Shown here in pieces: positions 1 to 8,792 of a DNA stretch of 64,000 nt (the first letter of the stretch is position 1; each line of letters starts with the position of its first letter). Origin of the DNA: VAZQ01 sp963744275 (GTDB lineage: Bacteria > Pseudomonadota > Alphaproteobacteria > Rhizobiales > Xanthobacteraceae); assembly GCA_963744275.1 (NCBI GenBank), contig CAVUSX010000024.1:248001-312000 (forward strand). Direction: 5' to 3'. The notes below the pieces were generated by a model. The model searched no databases and had not been told where the DNA came from. It saw only the letters and a program-made list of their open reading frames with translations. The position numbers and the translations under genes were made by a program.

Positions 1-746
1 TCGGGTTTCAGCGCGAACAGATGATAGGCCTCGATGACCTCCAGGCCCTTGTTCATCAAAGTCGCGGAATCGATCGTGACCTTCGGTCCCATGGTCCAAT
101 TGGGATGCCGCAAAGCCTGCTCCGGGGTCGCGGCTCTGATCTCGGCCGCGCTCTTGGTGCGAAACGGCCCGCCCGAGGCGGTCAGGATCACGCGGCGCAC
201 GTCCTGGCGCCGGCCCGCGCTCATGGCCTGGAACAACGCATTGTGCTCGGAATCGACCGGCAGCACGGTGGCACCGGCCGCAGCTGCCCGGCGCATGAAC
301 AGACCGCCGGCGCACACCAGGCACTCCTTGTTGGCGATCGCCACCATGACGCCGCGCTCGGCCGCCGCCAGCGTCGGCTTGAGCCCGGCCGCGCCCGTGA
401 TGGCCGCGATCACCCATTGCGCCGGCCGCTGCGCCGCCTCGATCAAAGCGCCCTCGCCGGCCCCGACCGCGATCCCGGTTCCGGCGAGCGCGTCCTTGAG
501 CTCCGCATAGGCGGCGGGATCGCCGACGGCGGCGAAACGCGCACCGAGCTCGCGCGCGAGCGCGGCCAAAGCGGTTGCGTTCTTGTTGGCGGTCACGGCC
601 TCGACCCGATAGCGCCCGGGCTCGCGCTTGATCAGATCGATGGTGCTGGCGCCGATCGATCCGGTGGCGCCGAGCAGCGTGACGCTGCGCTCGACGCCGG
701 CCGAAGCCGGGATCATGGACTGTGACTTCGGCATTTGCGAATTCAT
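1..746 (-). CDS. dxr: 1-deoxy-D-xylulose 5-phosphate reductoisomerase, N-terminal part (cut by window edge)
   Basis: This enzyme converts DXP to MEP in the non-mevalonate isoprenoid pathway, using NADPH in the cytoplasm. Reading the minus strand from the ATG at 746 gives an NADPH-binding Rossmann motif (LLGATGSIG) near residue 20. The family motifs AIANKE (about residue 120) and VDSEHNA (about residue 150) follow, with VTIDSATLMNKGLE near the window edge. The reading frame stays open to base 1, so only about 248 of the usual 390-400 residues are present. A second in-frame ATG at 716 lies just before the conserved region, so the first 10 residues are uncertain. It is the last visible gene of the rpsB-tsf-pyrH-frr-uppS-cdsA-dxr run, which places it with uppS in isoprenoid and cell-wall lipid supply. 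Identity is secure; the C-terminus is not seen. Confidence 0.95.
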   Translation of the reverse strand, partial: MNSQMPKSQSMIPASAGVERSVTLLGATGSIGASTIDLIKREPGRYRVEAVTANKNATALAALARELGARFAAVGDPAAYAELKDALAGTGIAVGAGEGALIEAAQRPAQWVIAAITGAAGLKPTLAAAERGVMVAIANKECLVCAGGLFMRRAAAAGATVLPVDSEHNALFQAMSAGRRQDVRRVILTASGGPFRTKSAAEIRAATPEQALRHPNWTMGPKVTIDSATLMNKGLEVIEAYHLFALKP

Positions 747-797
747 TGCGCCACCAACATCAAGAGCCAACGGGACGAGAACCTATCAGAGCAAGAC

Positions 798-1655
798 CTA
801 CCAGACCAACAGACCGCGCGCGGGCGCCTCGATGCCGCCGCGCAGGATGCCGATCAGCGCCGCCACGGCGGCTGCAATCACGAAGCCGTCGAGGCGATCC
901 ATCAAGCCGCCATGCCCGGGGATCAGGTGGCTTAAATCCTTGGCCCCGAACCTGCGCTTCAATCCGGATTCAAACAAGTCGCCCGCCTGCGCGACACACG
1001 ACAAGGCCGCCGCGACCAGCGCGATGGAGAGGAGCCTGGACAGTCCCGCCGCCTCGGCGACCGCGAGCGCGGCCAGCACCGCGGCGATGAGGCCGCTGAT
1101 CGCGCCCGACCAGGTCTTCTTGGGGCTGACCCGCGCGAGGAGCTTGGGTCCCCCGATCAGGCGGCCCAGGAAATAGGCCACGATGTCGGTCGTCCAGACG
1201 ATGGCGAACAGGAAGATCACGGCGACGAATCCGTCTTCAGCATCGGATCGCAGCGCGATCGGCGCGATACTGATCGCGCCCGCATAAGGCACGCCGCCGG
1301 CGGCCCATCCGCGATGTCGCGCCGGCGCCAGCGGGCCGGTCGCGATCATCCCGATCGCCGCGACGACCACCGCTGCCGTGAAACGGCCGACGGCGGCGAG
1401 CCCCGAAGACATGACCAGCGCGGCTCCGCCGGCCATGAAGAGCGTGCGCCCCGCGGCGCCGGCCACCAGCGCGCTCCATTCCCAGAAGACCCCGAGCGCC
1501 GCGACGCTCCAGAACAGCGCGAACGGCCAGCCGCCGAGATAAGCCGTCCCGATCGCCAGCGGCACCAGCACGAGCGCCGAGCCGACCCGCAGCATCAGCT
1601 CCCGGTGGCCCGATGTCACCGTGCGCGAGGCATCGGCGGGGCCGGGGTCCGCCAC
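798..1655 (-). CDS. cdsA: Phosphatidate cytidylyltransferase (CDP-diglyceride synthase)
   Basis: The enzyme makes CDP-diacylglycerol from CTP and phosphatidic acid in the inner membrane, the entry point to all phospholipids. The 285-residue product has about eight hydrophobic segments. It ends with the CDP-synthase signature, read as GLKRRFGAKDL followed by IPGHGGLMDRLD, near residues 232-257. The start is a GTG at 1655, three bases after the uppS stop, so translation is probably coupled. Length is normal for the family. Its place between uppS and dxr is the standard proteobacterial order. Confidence 0.95.
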   Translation of the reverse strand: MADPGPADASRTVTSGHRELMLRVGSALVLVPLAIGTAYLGGWPFALFWSVAALGVFWEWSALVAGAAGRTLFMAGGAALVMSSGLAAVGRFTAAVVVAAIGMIATGPLAPARHRGWAAGGVPYAGAISIAPIALRSDAEDGFVAVIFLFAIVWTTDIVAYFLGRLIGGPKLLARVSPKKTWSGAISGLIAAVLAALAVAEAAGLSRLLSIALVAAALSCVAQAGDLFESGLKRRFGAKDLSHLIPGHGGLMDRLDGFVIAAAVAALIGILRGGIEAPARGLLVW

Positions 1656-1658
1656 CGC

Positions 1659-2423
1659 TCACGATCCGGTCTTGGCGACGAGCCCGCCAAAGCGGCGCTC
1701 GCGACCGCGAAATTCGACGATGGCTTGCTCGAGCGTGGCGCGATCGAAATCCGGCCAGTAGACGGGCACGAAGACCAGCTCGCTATAGGCGGCCTGCCAG
1801 AGCAGGAAATTGGACAATCGCTGCTCGCCGCTGGTGCGGATGATGAGATCGGGGTCCGGCAGGTCGGGGGCATCCAGATAGGTCGCCAGCCGGTCGGCGG
1901 TCACCTCGGCGACCGCGACGCGGCCGGCCGCGACCTCGGCGGCGAGCCGGCGCGCGGCGCGCGCGATCTCCTGCCGGGCGCCGTAATTGAAGGCGACCAC
2001 GAGCGTGAGCTTGTCGTTGTGCTTGGTCAGCGCCTCCGCTTCATCGAGCAGGTTCCTGATATCGGGCGCCAGATCGTCGCGCTCGCCGATGACGCGCACC
2101 TGCACGCCGCTGCGGTGGAGGTCGGCCAGATCGTTGCGGATGAAGCGGCGCAACAAGCCCATCAGCTCGCGGATCTCGGATGGCGGCCGCGACCAGTTCT
2201 CGGCGCTGAAGGAGAATATCGTCAGGATGCCGATGCCGAGATCGCCGGCGGCGCGCACCGTGCGGCGCAACGCCTCGACGCCGCGCCGATGGCCCTCCCC
2301 GCGTGGCAGGCCGCGCGCCGCCGCCCAGCGCCCGTTGCCATCCATGATGATGGCCACGTGCCGGGGTATGGTGAATTCGCCGATCGGAACGGTCGGCGGC
2401 GCTGGCTTCGACATTTCCATCAT
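1659..2423 (-). CDS. uppS: Undecaprenyl diphosphate synthase (cis-prenyltransferase)
   Basis: This cytoplasmic enzyme condenses IPP onto FPP to make the C55 lipid carrier for peptidoglycan and other cell-wall polymers. The signature HVAIIMDGNGRWA near residue 25 holds the catalytic Asp. FSFSAENWSRP and RTSGEQRLSNFLLWQ follow and match substrate-binding motifs of the family. Several start codons are possible: GTG at 2429 overlaps the frr stop, and ATGs lie at 2423, 2420 and 2414. I chose 2423, giving 254 residues, close to the usual 245-255. The overlap or near-overlap with frr points to coupled translation. No anomalies are visible. Confidence 0.94.
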   Translation of the reverse strand: MMEMSKPAPPTVPIGEFTIPRHVAIIMDGNGRWAAARGLPRGEGHRRGVEALRRTVRAAGDLGIGILTIFSFSAENWSRPPSEIRELMGLLRRFIRNDLADLHRSGVQVRVIGERDDLAPDIRNLLDEAEALTKHNDKLTLVVAFNYGARQEIARAARRLAAEVAAGRVAVAEVTADRLATYLDAPDLPDPDLIIRTSGEQRLSNFLLWQAAYSELVFVPVYWPDFDRATLEQAIVEFRGRERRFGGLVAKTGS

Positions 2424-2425
2424 GA

Positions 2426-2989
2426 TCACACGGTGAGGATTTCCTTTTCCTTGGCCCCCAGCATCTTGTCGATCTCGCTGATGGTCTCGTCGGTCAGCTT
2501 CTGGACCTGATCGGCGGAACGCTTCTCGTCGTCCTCGCTCATCTGATGGTCCTTGAGCATCTTCTTGAGCACATCGAGGCCGTCGCGCCGGACGTGGCGC
2601 ACCGCGACCTTCGCGGCTTCCACGTATTTGTGCGCCACCTTGACCAGCTCCCGGCGCCGCTCCTCGTTGAGCTCGGGGATGCGCAGCCGCAGCACCTGCC
2701 CCTCGGTCGAGGGCGTGAGCCCCAGCTGCGAGGCCGCGATCGCCTTCTCCACCGCATGCACCATCGAGCGATCCCAGACCTGCACCGAGATGAGGCGCGC
2801 CTCCGGCACGCTGACGGTCGCCAGCTGGTTGAGCGGCATGTGGCTGCCATAGGCCTCCACCTGGATCGGGTCGAGCAGGCTCGCGGAGGCGCGGCCGGTG
2901 CGCAGCCCGCCCAGCTCCTGCTTGAGCGAGTGGACGGCGCCCTGCATTCTTCGCTTGAGCTCGTTGATGTCGTGCGTTGCGCTGGCCAT
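2426..2989 (-). CDS. frr: Ribosome recycling factor
   Basis: RRF, with EF-G, splits the post-termination ribosome so the subunits can be reused. The 187-residue product matches the usual 185. It shows the family features GLRTGRASASLLDPIQVEAYG near residues 28-48 and RRELVKVAHKYVEAAKVAVR near residues 110-130, plus the long three-helix-bundle composition with the charged C-terminal helix. It lies 57 bp after pyrH and overlaps the start region of uppS, as in other alphaproteobacteria. Confidence 0.96.
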   Translation of the reverse strand: MASATHDINELKRRMQGAVHSLKQELGGLRTGRASASLLDPIQVEAYGSHMPLNQLATVSVPEARLISVQVWDRSMVHAVEKAIAASQLGLTPSTEGQVLRLRIPELNEERRRELVKVAHKYVEAAKVAVRHVRRDGLDVLKKMLKDHQMSEDDEKRSADQVQKLTDETISEIDKMLGAKEKEILTV

Positions 2990-3046
2990 GGCAGTCCCCT
3001 GAACTTTCGTTTTGCTCGCCGAATGCTTGCGGGTTTGCGCTGCTGC

Positions 3047-3796
3047 TCAGGAATCGACGACGGTATCGACGACGGTGGAGCGCCCTTCTCCCCGCAAGGC
3101 GGCGGCGATCGCATCCGGGTCCCGGATCGAGAACACGATGATAGGCATACGGTTTTCCCGGGCAAGCGCGAATGCGGTGGCGTCCATCACCTTGAGGTCG
3201 CGCTCGACCGCCTGCGCGTGGGTCAGGCGGTCGTAGCGCTGGGCCTGCGGGTCCTGCTTGGGATCGGCGCTGTAGATTCCGTCCACGTCCGTGGCTTTGA
3301 GCACCGCCTGCGCGCCGAGCTCGGCGGCGCGCAGGACCGCCGTGGTGTCGGTGGTGAAGAACGGGTTGCCGGTGCCGCCCGCCAGCAGCAGCACGCGGCC
3401 CCGCTCCAGATGGCGTGCCGCCCGACGGCGCTCGTAGGTCTCGCAGATCTCCGGCATGGCCATCGCCGACATGGTGCGGGCCGGGACCTGGAGCGCCTCG
3501 ATCGCGGCCTCGAGCGCGAGCGCGTTCATCACCGTCGCCAGCATGCCCATCAGGTCGCCGGTGACGCGCGGCAGGCCCTTTTGCGCGGCGCCGGCGCCAC
3601 GGATGAAGTTGCCGCCGCCGACCACGACGCCGAGCGTGACCCCGAGCGCGCGGGTTGCCGCCAGATCGGCCGCGATGCGCTCGAGGGTCGCCTGCTGGAT
3701 GCCGAAATCGGCTGCGCCGTTCTGCTCGCCGGTGCGTCCGGCCAGCGCCTCGCCGGAGATTTTCACGATCACGCGACGGTAGATCGGACTAGCCAT
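3047..3796 (-). CDS. pyrH: UMP kinase
   Basis: PyrH phosphorylates UMP to UDP in pyrimidine nucleotide synthesis; the bacterial enzyme is a hexamer of the amino-acid-kinase fold. The 249-residue product begins with VIVKISGEAL (phosphate-binding loop). It carries VVVGGGNFIRG and VTGDLMGMLATVMNAL, then TDTTAVLRAAEL and KATDVDGIYSADP, all classic PyrH elements. The length is slightly above the usual 238-245 because of the N-terminal MASPIYRR. It sits between tsf (84 bp upstream) and frr (57 bp downstream) in one minus-strand operon. Confidence 0.96.
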   Translation of the reverse strand: MASPIYRRVIVKISGEALAGRTGEQNGAADFGIQQATLERIAADLAATRALGVTLGVVVGGGNFIRGAGAAQKGLPRVTGDLMGMLATVMNALALEAAIEALQVPARTMSAMAMPEICETYERRRAARHLERGRVLLLAGGTGNPFFTTDTTAVLRAAELGAQAVLKATDVDGIYSADPKQDPQAQRYDRLTHAQAVERDLKVMDATAFALARENRMPIIVFSIRDPDAIAAALRGEGRSTVVDTVVDS

Positions 3797-3880
3797 GGCG
3801 TGCTCGCTTCCCGATCGCCGCGCCGCGTCTCATCGCAAGGCCCCGCCGGGCGCAGCCGGAGGGCGTGGCCGCGCCACACG

Positions 3881-4768
3881 CTATTCGGAATCCTGCTTCT
3901 CGATTCCTTCCCCGACCTTGTAGTACACAAAGCCCGTGACCTTGACCGGGGCGCCGACCGTGCCTTCGGCTTCCTTGATCGCCTGCGCCACGCTCCGCTC
4001 GGGGGGGTGGATGTAGGCCTGATCGAGCAGACAAACTTCCTTGTAGAAGGTCTTGAGGCCTGATTCGACGATCTTGTCGATGATGTTGGCGGGTTTTCCC
4101 TGCGCCTTGAATTTCTCGGCCAGCACCTCTTTCTCGCGCCGGACCACCTCCGGATCGAGGCCGGCCGGATCGAGCGCCTGCGGATTGGCGGCCGCCACAT
4201 GCATTGCCAGCATGCGGCCGAAGCGCTTGAGCTCGTCGGCGTCGCCGGTGGATTCGAGCGCCACCAGGACGCCGATGCGGCCGAGGCCGTCGGACACCGC
4301 GCCGTGGATATAGCTCGCGACCGCGCCCTTCTCGACCGAGAGCGCCGCCGCCCGCCGCAGCGTCATGTTCTCGCCGACCTTGGCGATGGTGTCGGCGAGC
4401 GCTTCGGCGACCGTGATGCTGCCGGCCTTGGCGTGCTTGAGGGTCTCCACGTCGGTGCCGGCCGTGAGCGCGATATCCGCGATCATCTTGACCAGGCCCT
4501 GGAACAGGTCGTTGCGCGCGACGAAATCGGTTTCCGAATTGACCTCGACCACCACCCCCTTGGTGGCGCTGACGGCGGCGCCGATCAGGCCCTCCGCGGC
4601 GACCCGGCCGGCCTTCTTGGCGGCCTTGGCGAGCCCCTTCTTGCGCAGGTGATCGACCGCCTTCTCCATGTCGCCGTCGGTTTCCGCGAGCGCGGACTTG
4701 CAGTCCATCATGCCGGCGCCGGTGCGCTCGCGCAGCTCCTTGACCATTTGTGCGGTGATATTGGCCAT
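3881..4768 (-). CDS. tsf: Translation elongation factor Ts
   Basis: EF-Ts exchanges GDP for GTP on EF-Tu. The start was set at the ATG at 4768 (MANITAQMVKELRERTGAGM), which is preceded by the ribosome binding site AAGGAATTC. An in-frame ATG 87 bases further upstream would add a tail unlike the family. The 295-residue product has the N-terminal UBA-like segment with MMDCKSAL and the core motif NSETDFVARND. The end of the second core domain, KVTGFVYYKVGEGIEKQ, is also present. It follows rpsB by 143 bp, the near-universal rpsB-tsf pair. Confidence 0.96.
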   Translation of the reverse strand: MANITAQMVKELRERTGAGMMDCKSALAETDGDMEKAVDHLRKKGLAKAAKKAGRVAAEGLIGAAVSATKGVVVEVNSETDFVARNDLFQGLVKMIADIALTAGTDVETLKHAKAGSITVAEALADTIAKVGENMTLRRAAALSVEKGAVASYIHGAVSDGLGRIGVLVALESTGDADELKRFGRMLAMHVAAANPQALDPAGLDPEVVRREKEVLAEKFKAQGKPANIIDKIVESGLKTFYKEVCLLDQAYIHPPERSVAQAIKEAEGTVGAPVKVTGFVYYKVGEGIEKQDSE

Positions 4769-4911
4769 CGGTGAATTCCTTGATGCTTTTCGCGACCCTC
4801 GCCCGGGCAGAAATGCCACCCGGGCCACAATCGTCTTGCAAATGCCGTCTTGCACATATCAGGAACCGATCCCGGATCGAGCCCCGGGATCGGAAAGGCG
4901 CCGGCGAGATC

Positions 4912-5904
4912 TCACTCGGCGGAGAGCTCCTTGGCCTGCGCGATCCAGCTCTCCATGCGGCCGGGCAAGCCGACCTCCTCGCCGATCCGGTGCGCGGCCT
5001 CGGGCGAGAAAGCGGCGATCTGCCAGTAGTGGAAGATGCCGAGGTCGTTGAACTGCTTCTCGATCGTGGGCGAGACGTGGGCGAGCTTCTTGAGGTCGTC
5101 GGCGACGCCACGGGGTCCGGAGAGGACCTCGTAACCCGGGCTTTCGGTCGCGGGCGGCAGGTCTTCGGCGATCGGCTCGGCGGCGGCGCCGGTATCCATG
5201 CCCGTATCGCCCTGGGCACGCGAAATCCCGTCGATGGCGGCGCGCGCGATCAGGTCGCAATAGAGATTGACCGCGCGGCTGGCGTCGTCATTGCCCGGGA
5301 CCAGGAAGGTGATGCCGTCGGGGTCGCAGTTGGTATCGACCACGGCCGCCACCGGGATGTTGAGACGCTTGGCCTCCTTGATCGCGATATCCTCCTTGTT
5401 GGTATCGATCACGAACAGGAGGTCGGGCAGCCCGCCCATATCCTTGATGCCGCCGAGCGCCCGGTTGAGCTTGTCGCGCTCGCGCTGGAGCGTGAGCCGC
5501 TCCTTCTTGGTGTAGCCCTGGGCCTCGCCCGAGCCGAGCATGTCGTCGAGCTTGCGCAGCCGGTTGATCGACTGGGAGATGGTCTTCCAGTTGGTGAGCG
5601 TGCCGCCGAGCCAGCGCGAGTTGACGTAGTACTGGGCGCAACGCTTGGCGGCGTCGGCGATGGAATCCTGCGCCTGGCGCTTGGTGCCGACGAACAGGAT
5701 GCGCCCGCCCTTGGCGACCGTATCGCTGACCGCCTGCAGGGCGCGGTGGAGCATCGGCACCGATTGCTGGAGGTCGATGATGTGAATGTTGTTGCGGACG
5801 CCGAAGATGTAATTGGCCATCTTCGGATTCCAGCGATGGGCCTGATGGCCGAAGTGTACGCCAGCTTCCAAAAGCTGACGCATGGAGTAGTCGGGTAGCG
5901 CCAT
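4912..5904 (-). CDS. rpsB: 30S ribosomal protein S2, long form with C-terminal extension
   Basis: S2 is a late-assembly protein of the 30S subunit. The start at 5904 gives MALPDYSMRQLLEAGVHFGH, the universal S2 beginning; a longer upstream reading is not family-like. S2 signatures include HRWNPKMANYIFG and FVIDTNKEDIAIKEAKRLNIP. The product has 330 residues, against 240-260 in most bacteria. The extra roughly 65 residues begin near residue 265. Their tail (DLKKLAHVSPTIEKQF and LGIFHYWQIA) resembles helix-hairpin-helix segments fused to S2 in Bradyrhizobium-type alphaproteobacteria. A promoter lies about 100 bp upstream. Confidence 0.96.
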   Translation of the reverse strand: MALPDYSMRQLLEAGVHFGHQAHRWNPKMANYIFGVRNNIHIIDLQQSVPMLHRALQAVSDTVAKGGRILFVGTKRQAQDSIADAAKRCAQYYVNSRWLGGTLTNWKTISQSINRLRKLDDMLGSGEAQGYTKKERLTLQRERDKLNRALGGIKDMGGLPDLLFVIDTNKEDIAIKEAKRLNIPVAAVVDTNCDPDGITFLVPGNDDASRAVNLYCDLIARAAIDGISRAQGDTGMDTGAAAEPIAEDLPPATESPGYEVLSGPRGVADDLKKLAHVSPTIEKQFNDLGIFHYWQIAAFSPEAAHRIGEEVGLPGRMESWIAQAKELSAE

Positions 5905-6007
5905 TGTGGTTCTCCGGTTGAGCCGCCGCGGACCCGTGAGCTCCCCTCCCCTGCGGGATGGAGCCACCGGACGGCAAAAGCCAAGGTCCGCGTGTGAGAT
6001 GGCGCGC

Positions 6008-6036
6008 CTTATATAGGGCGGGACCGGCCAGAGCAA
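6008..6036 (-). promoter_or_regulatory. rpsB: Probable sigma-70-type promoter of the rpsB-tsf operon
   Basis: Read on the minus strand, a -35-like TTGCTC (6031-6036) and a -10-like TATAAG (6008-6013) are separated by exactly 17 bp. The predicted transcript start near 6000 leaves a leader of about 95 nt before the rpsB ATG at 5904. The rest of the 312-bp gap between rpsB and the divergent dehydrogenase gene holds no open gene. Assignment is by sequence match only. Confidence 0.5.
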
Positions 6037-6216
6037 GCATGTTGCCGAGCGTAATGTCGCCGCCCGCCGGGGCGCTGCTGTCCCAGGTGGGCCCAGAGGT
6101 ATCGGCCGGCGGCTCGATTTCCGGTCGTGCCAGGGTGGCATTTCGGCTAGACTGCCCGCTCAACGACCGCGGCCAAGTCAACGCTCGCGGTCAAAAAAAC
6201 GCAAGGGAGGAAGATC

Positions 6217-7968
6217 GTGTCTGCAAGAGGCTTATCCGCCGCATTGGCATCGATCGCGGTCGTGGCCCTGGCGATGCCGGCGTTCGCCGCCGACGTCACC
6301 GCCCAACGCCTGCTCAACACCGCCGACGAGCCGCAGAACTGGCTCATCGTGCACCACGACTACAACAATTCCCGCCATTCGGCGCTCAAGGACGTCAACC
6401 GCGACGACGTCAAGGACCTCAAGCTCAAGTTCATCTTCTCGATCGGCGGCCGCTCGACCGGCGGCACCTTGCGCGGCAAGGAGGAATCGACCCCGCTGGT
6501 CGACGACGGCTTCATGTACGTGTCCGACACCTGGGACCGGGTGATGAAGTTCGACGTCAGAAGCGGGACCGAGGCCGTGCCGCTGTGGCGCTATGATCCA
6601 AAGATCAAGCAATCCCGCACCAATCGCGGAATCGCCATGTACGGCAACAAGGTCTTCATCGGCACCAACGACATGCGCATGATCGCGATCAACCGCGATT
6701 CCGGCGAGCTGGCCTGGGAGGTGGATGCGCGCGCTCCCACCGATCCGGTCACCGGTACGCCCTCGCCCAGGACGCAAGGGTTCACGGCCGCCCCGCTGGC
6801 GGTCAAGACCGCCGGCGGCAAGGAGCTGGTGCTGCAGGGCGAGAGCACCGGCGGGCAGCTCGGTACCAGGAGCTGGATCGGCGCCTGGGACGTCAATACC
6901 GGGCAGCTCGCTTGGCGCACCTTCACGATTCCGGCTCCGGGCGAGCCCGGCTCCGAGACCTGGAAGGACAATCACAATGCCTGGCGGGTCGGCGGCGGCG
7001 GCGTCTGGCAGACCGCCTCCTACGACCCGGCCACCAACCTGGTCTATTACGGTACCGGCGATGCCTTCCCGAGCTTCGATCCCGAGTTTCGCCCGGGCGA
7101 CAACCTGTTCACCGCCAGCACCATCGCGCTCGACGCCGATACCGGCAAGATCGTCTGGTACTTCCAGGAGACGCCGAACGAGCATTGGGACTTCGACACG
7201 CCGAGCCCGAAGATGCTCTACGAGGTCTCGGTCAACGGCGAGACCCGCAAGGTGGTGGCGAACTTCTCGCGCAACGGCTTCTTCTACACGCTCGACCGCA
7301 CCAGCGGGCAGTTCCTGCGGGCCGATCAGTATCAGGAGAAGGTGAACTGGACCAAGGGCATCGATCCCAAGACCGGCAAGCCGGTCGACTATGATCCGAG
7401 CCGCAGCGTGCAGCTTTATGCCGGAGTCGGCGGCATGCGCGGCAAGCCCGGACAGGAGGCCTGCCCCTGGTACAACGGCTCGCCCACCTTCTTTCCGCCC
7501 ACCCTCGATCAAAAGCGCATGATCGCTTACGTGGGCGGCGCCGAGGGCTGCTGGGCCGGCACCAATATCAAGACCCCGCTCGACGAGACCAAGGATTATG
7601 TGGGCCTGCCGCCGTGCTGCCAGGAGCAGGGACGCGTCACGGCCCACGGCGCGATCTGGGCGATGGACCTGCGCACCGGCAAGGTGGTCGCCAAGACGCA
7701 ATTCCCGGCCATAACCGAGTCCGGCATGCTGAGCACCGACGGGGATCTCTTGTTCAACGGGCGTCCCGACGGCCATCTGATGGCCTACGATTCGGATTCG
7801 CTCAAGGAGCTGTGGAGCTTCAGCCTGGGCACCCCGATCACGGCTCCTCCGATGACCTATAGCGTCGGCGGCAAGCAGTACGTCGCGGTGGTCGCCGGCG
7901 GCGCGGTCGGCGCGCGCGGCGGCGGTCTCTATCAGCCCTCGGCCATCGTGGCCGTGTTCGGGTTCTGA
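6217..7968 (+). CDS. Secreted PQQ-dependent dehydrogenase (alcohol dehydrogenase-like)
   Basis: The product is a periplasmic quinoprotein dehydrogenase of the eight-bladed propeller family. Start is GTG at 6217 behind the site GGGAGG. Residues 1-24 are a Sec signal peptide ending AMPAFA-AD. Tryptophan-docking repeats such as YDPATNLVYYGTGD and DADTGKIVWYFQ recur along its 583 residues. The catalytic Asp equivalent is D325 in PNEHWDFD, with a second Asp at D327, the D-x-D arrangement known from lanthanide-type XoxF/ExaF enzymes. However, the metal-ligand Glu of the family is Gln here (Q214 in STGGQLGTR) and the usual Asn is Asp (D282 in GTGDAF). The vicinal Cys pair normally placed in the first third is absent; an adjacent pair occurs instead at C467-C468. 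No cytochrome gene adjoins it; a secreted protein follows 89 bp downstream. Substrate unknown. Confidence 0.85.
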   Translation: MSARGLSAALASIAVVALAMPAFAADVTAQRLLNTADEPQNWLIVHHDYNNSRHSALKDVNRDDVKDLKLKFIFSIGGRSTGGTLRGKEESTPLVDDGFMYVSDTWDRVMKFDVRSGTEAVPLWRYDPKIKQSRTNRGIAMYGNKVFIGTNDMRMIAINRDSGELAWEVDARAPTDPVTGTPSPRTQGFTAAPLAVKTAGGKELVLQGESTGGQLGTRSWIGAWDVNTGQLAWRTFTIPAPGEPGSETWKDNHNAWRVGGGGVWQTASYDPATNLVYYGTGDAFPSFDPEFRPGDNLFTASTIALDADTGKIVWYFQETPNEHWDFDTPSPKMLYEVSVNGETRKVVANFSRNGFFYTLDRTSGQFLRADQYQEKVNWTKGIDPKTGKPVDYDPSRSVQLYAGVGGMRGKPGQEACPWYNGSPTFFPPTLDQKRMIAYVGGAEGCWAGTNIKTPLDETKDYVGLPPCCQEQGRVTAHGAIWAMDLRTGKVVAKTQFPAITESGMLSTDGDLLFNGRPDGHLMAYDSDSLKELWSFSLGTPITAPPMTYSVGGKQYVAVVAGGAVGARGGGLYQPSAIVAVFGF

Positions 7969-8057
7969 TCGCGCCCGGATCGCGAAACGCGAGGCTACGT
8001 CCGAAGCCGGAGGTTTCCGGCTTCGGTCCTCTCAACCCGACGGCAGATGATCCCGAC

Positions 8058-8771
8058 ATGCGCCCTTGCTCGATCGTTCTGGCTGCGGCTCTCGCCACCG
8101 GGCTCGGGTTGTTCGGCGCGCGGGCGCAGGAACCGGCGACGAAAATCTGGGACATCAAGCTCGGCACCCCGGTCGCGGGCCTGCCGCTCGATCAATTCGT
8201 CGATCCGGCCTGCGGCACCAATGGCGGCCCGCCCTCGCGGGTGCTTGCGGGCTTCGCCGACTTCGCGCTCTGCCCGCTCGACAAGACCACCGGACTGCAC
8301 GAGGTCTGGTTCCGCTATGACGACGAGCTCGAATATATCGCCCGGGCGCGGCGCTCCGAGATCATGATCCGCCTTTACCAGGCCAATGTGCTGGGCGGCC
8401 AGCCGATCATCACGTCGCTCCTGATCGATGATGCCGGCCTGGTCGAAGGCTATCGGATCGTCAACGATCCGCGTGCGTCGGGCGATACCCGGATCGAGGC
8501 CTATGGCCTGGTCGAGTTGTTCAAGGGCATGGTGGCGCCCGGCCTCGATTGCACCGACTTGCCGCCGGCGCCGGGCGAGCGGCCGATCGAGGACTTGTTC
8601 GTCAAGCAGTCCTGCGAGTTGAAGGCCGACGGCCAAGTGACCCGGATCGAGGCCCGCCACTACTACAAGCCCGGCCAATACCTGGTGGACCCCAACGACA
8701 ATCGCATCACCCAGAACGAGTTCGAGAGCTCGGCGCGGCTGGAGGTTTTTCGGCCGCCGGCGGCGAAGTAG
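8058..8771 (+). CDS. Secreted protein of unknown function downstream of the PQQ dehydrogenase
   Basis: I do not recognise a named family. The 237-residue product starts with a clear signal peptide (about residues 1-23, ending FGARA-QE), so it is predicted periplasmic. The mature part has four cysteines (in DPACGTN, FALCPLD, LDCTD and KQSCELK), which could form two disulfides. It shares strand with the dehydrogenase 89 bp upstream and has no separate promoter that I can see. It may be an accessory protein of that enzyme, but this is inference from position only. Composition is like its neighbours. Confidence 0.75.
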   Translation: MRPCSIVLAAALATGLGLFGARAQEPATKIWDIKLGTPVAGLPLDQFVDPACGTNGGPPSRVLAGFADFALCPLDKTTGLHEVWFRYDDELEYIARARRSEIMIRLYQANVLGGQPIITSLLIDDAGLVEGYRIVNDPRASGDTRIEAYGLVELFKGMVAPGLDCTDLPPAPGERPIEDLFVKQSCELKADGQVTRIEARHYYKPGQYLVDPNDNRITQNEFESSARLEVFRPPAAK

Positions 8772-8792
8772 CGGCCGAGCCGCGCCATCGCC

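Noticed and set aside
1..725. Long plus-strand frames opposite dxr, cdsA, dnaE, nuoL, nuoG and others
   Set aside because: They are antisense shadows of GC-rich conserved genes: no ribosome binding sites, Arg/His/Gly-rich composition, no family motifs.
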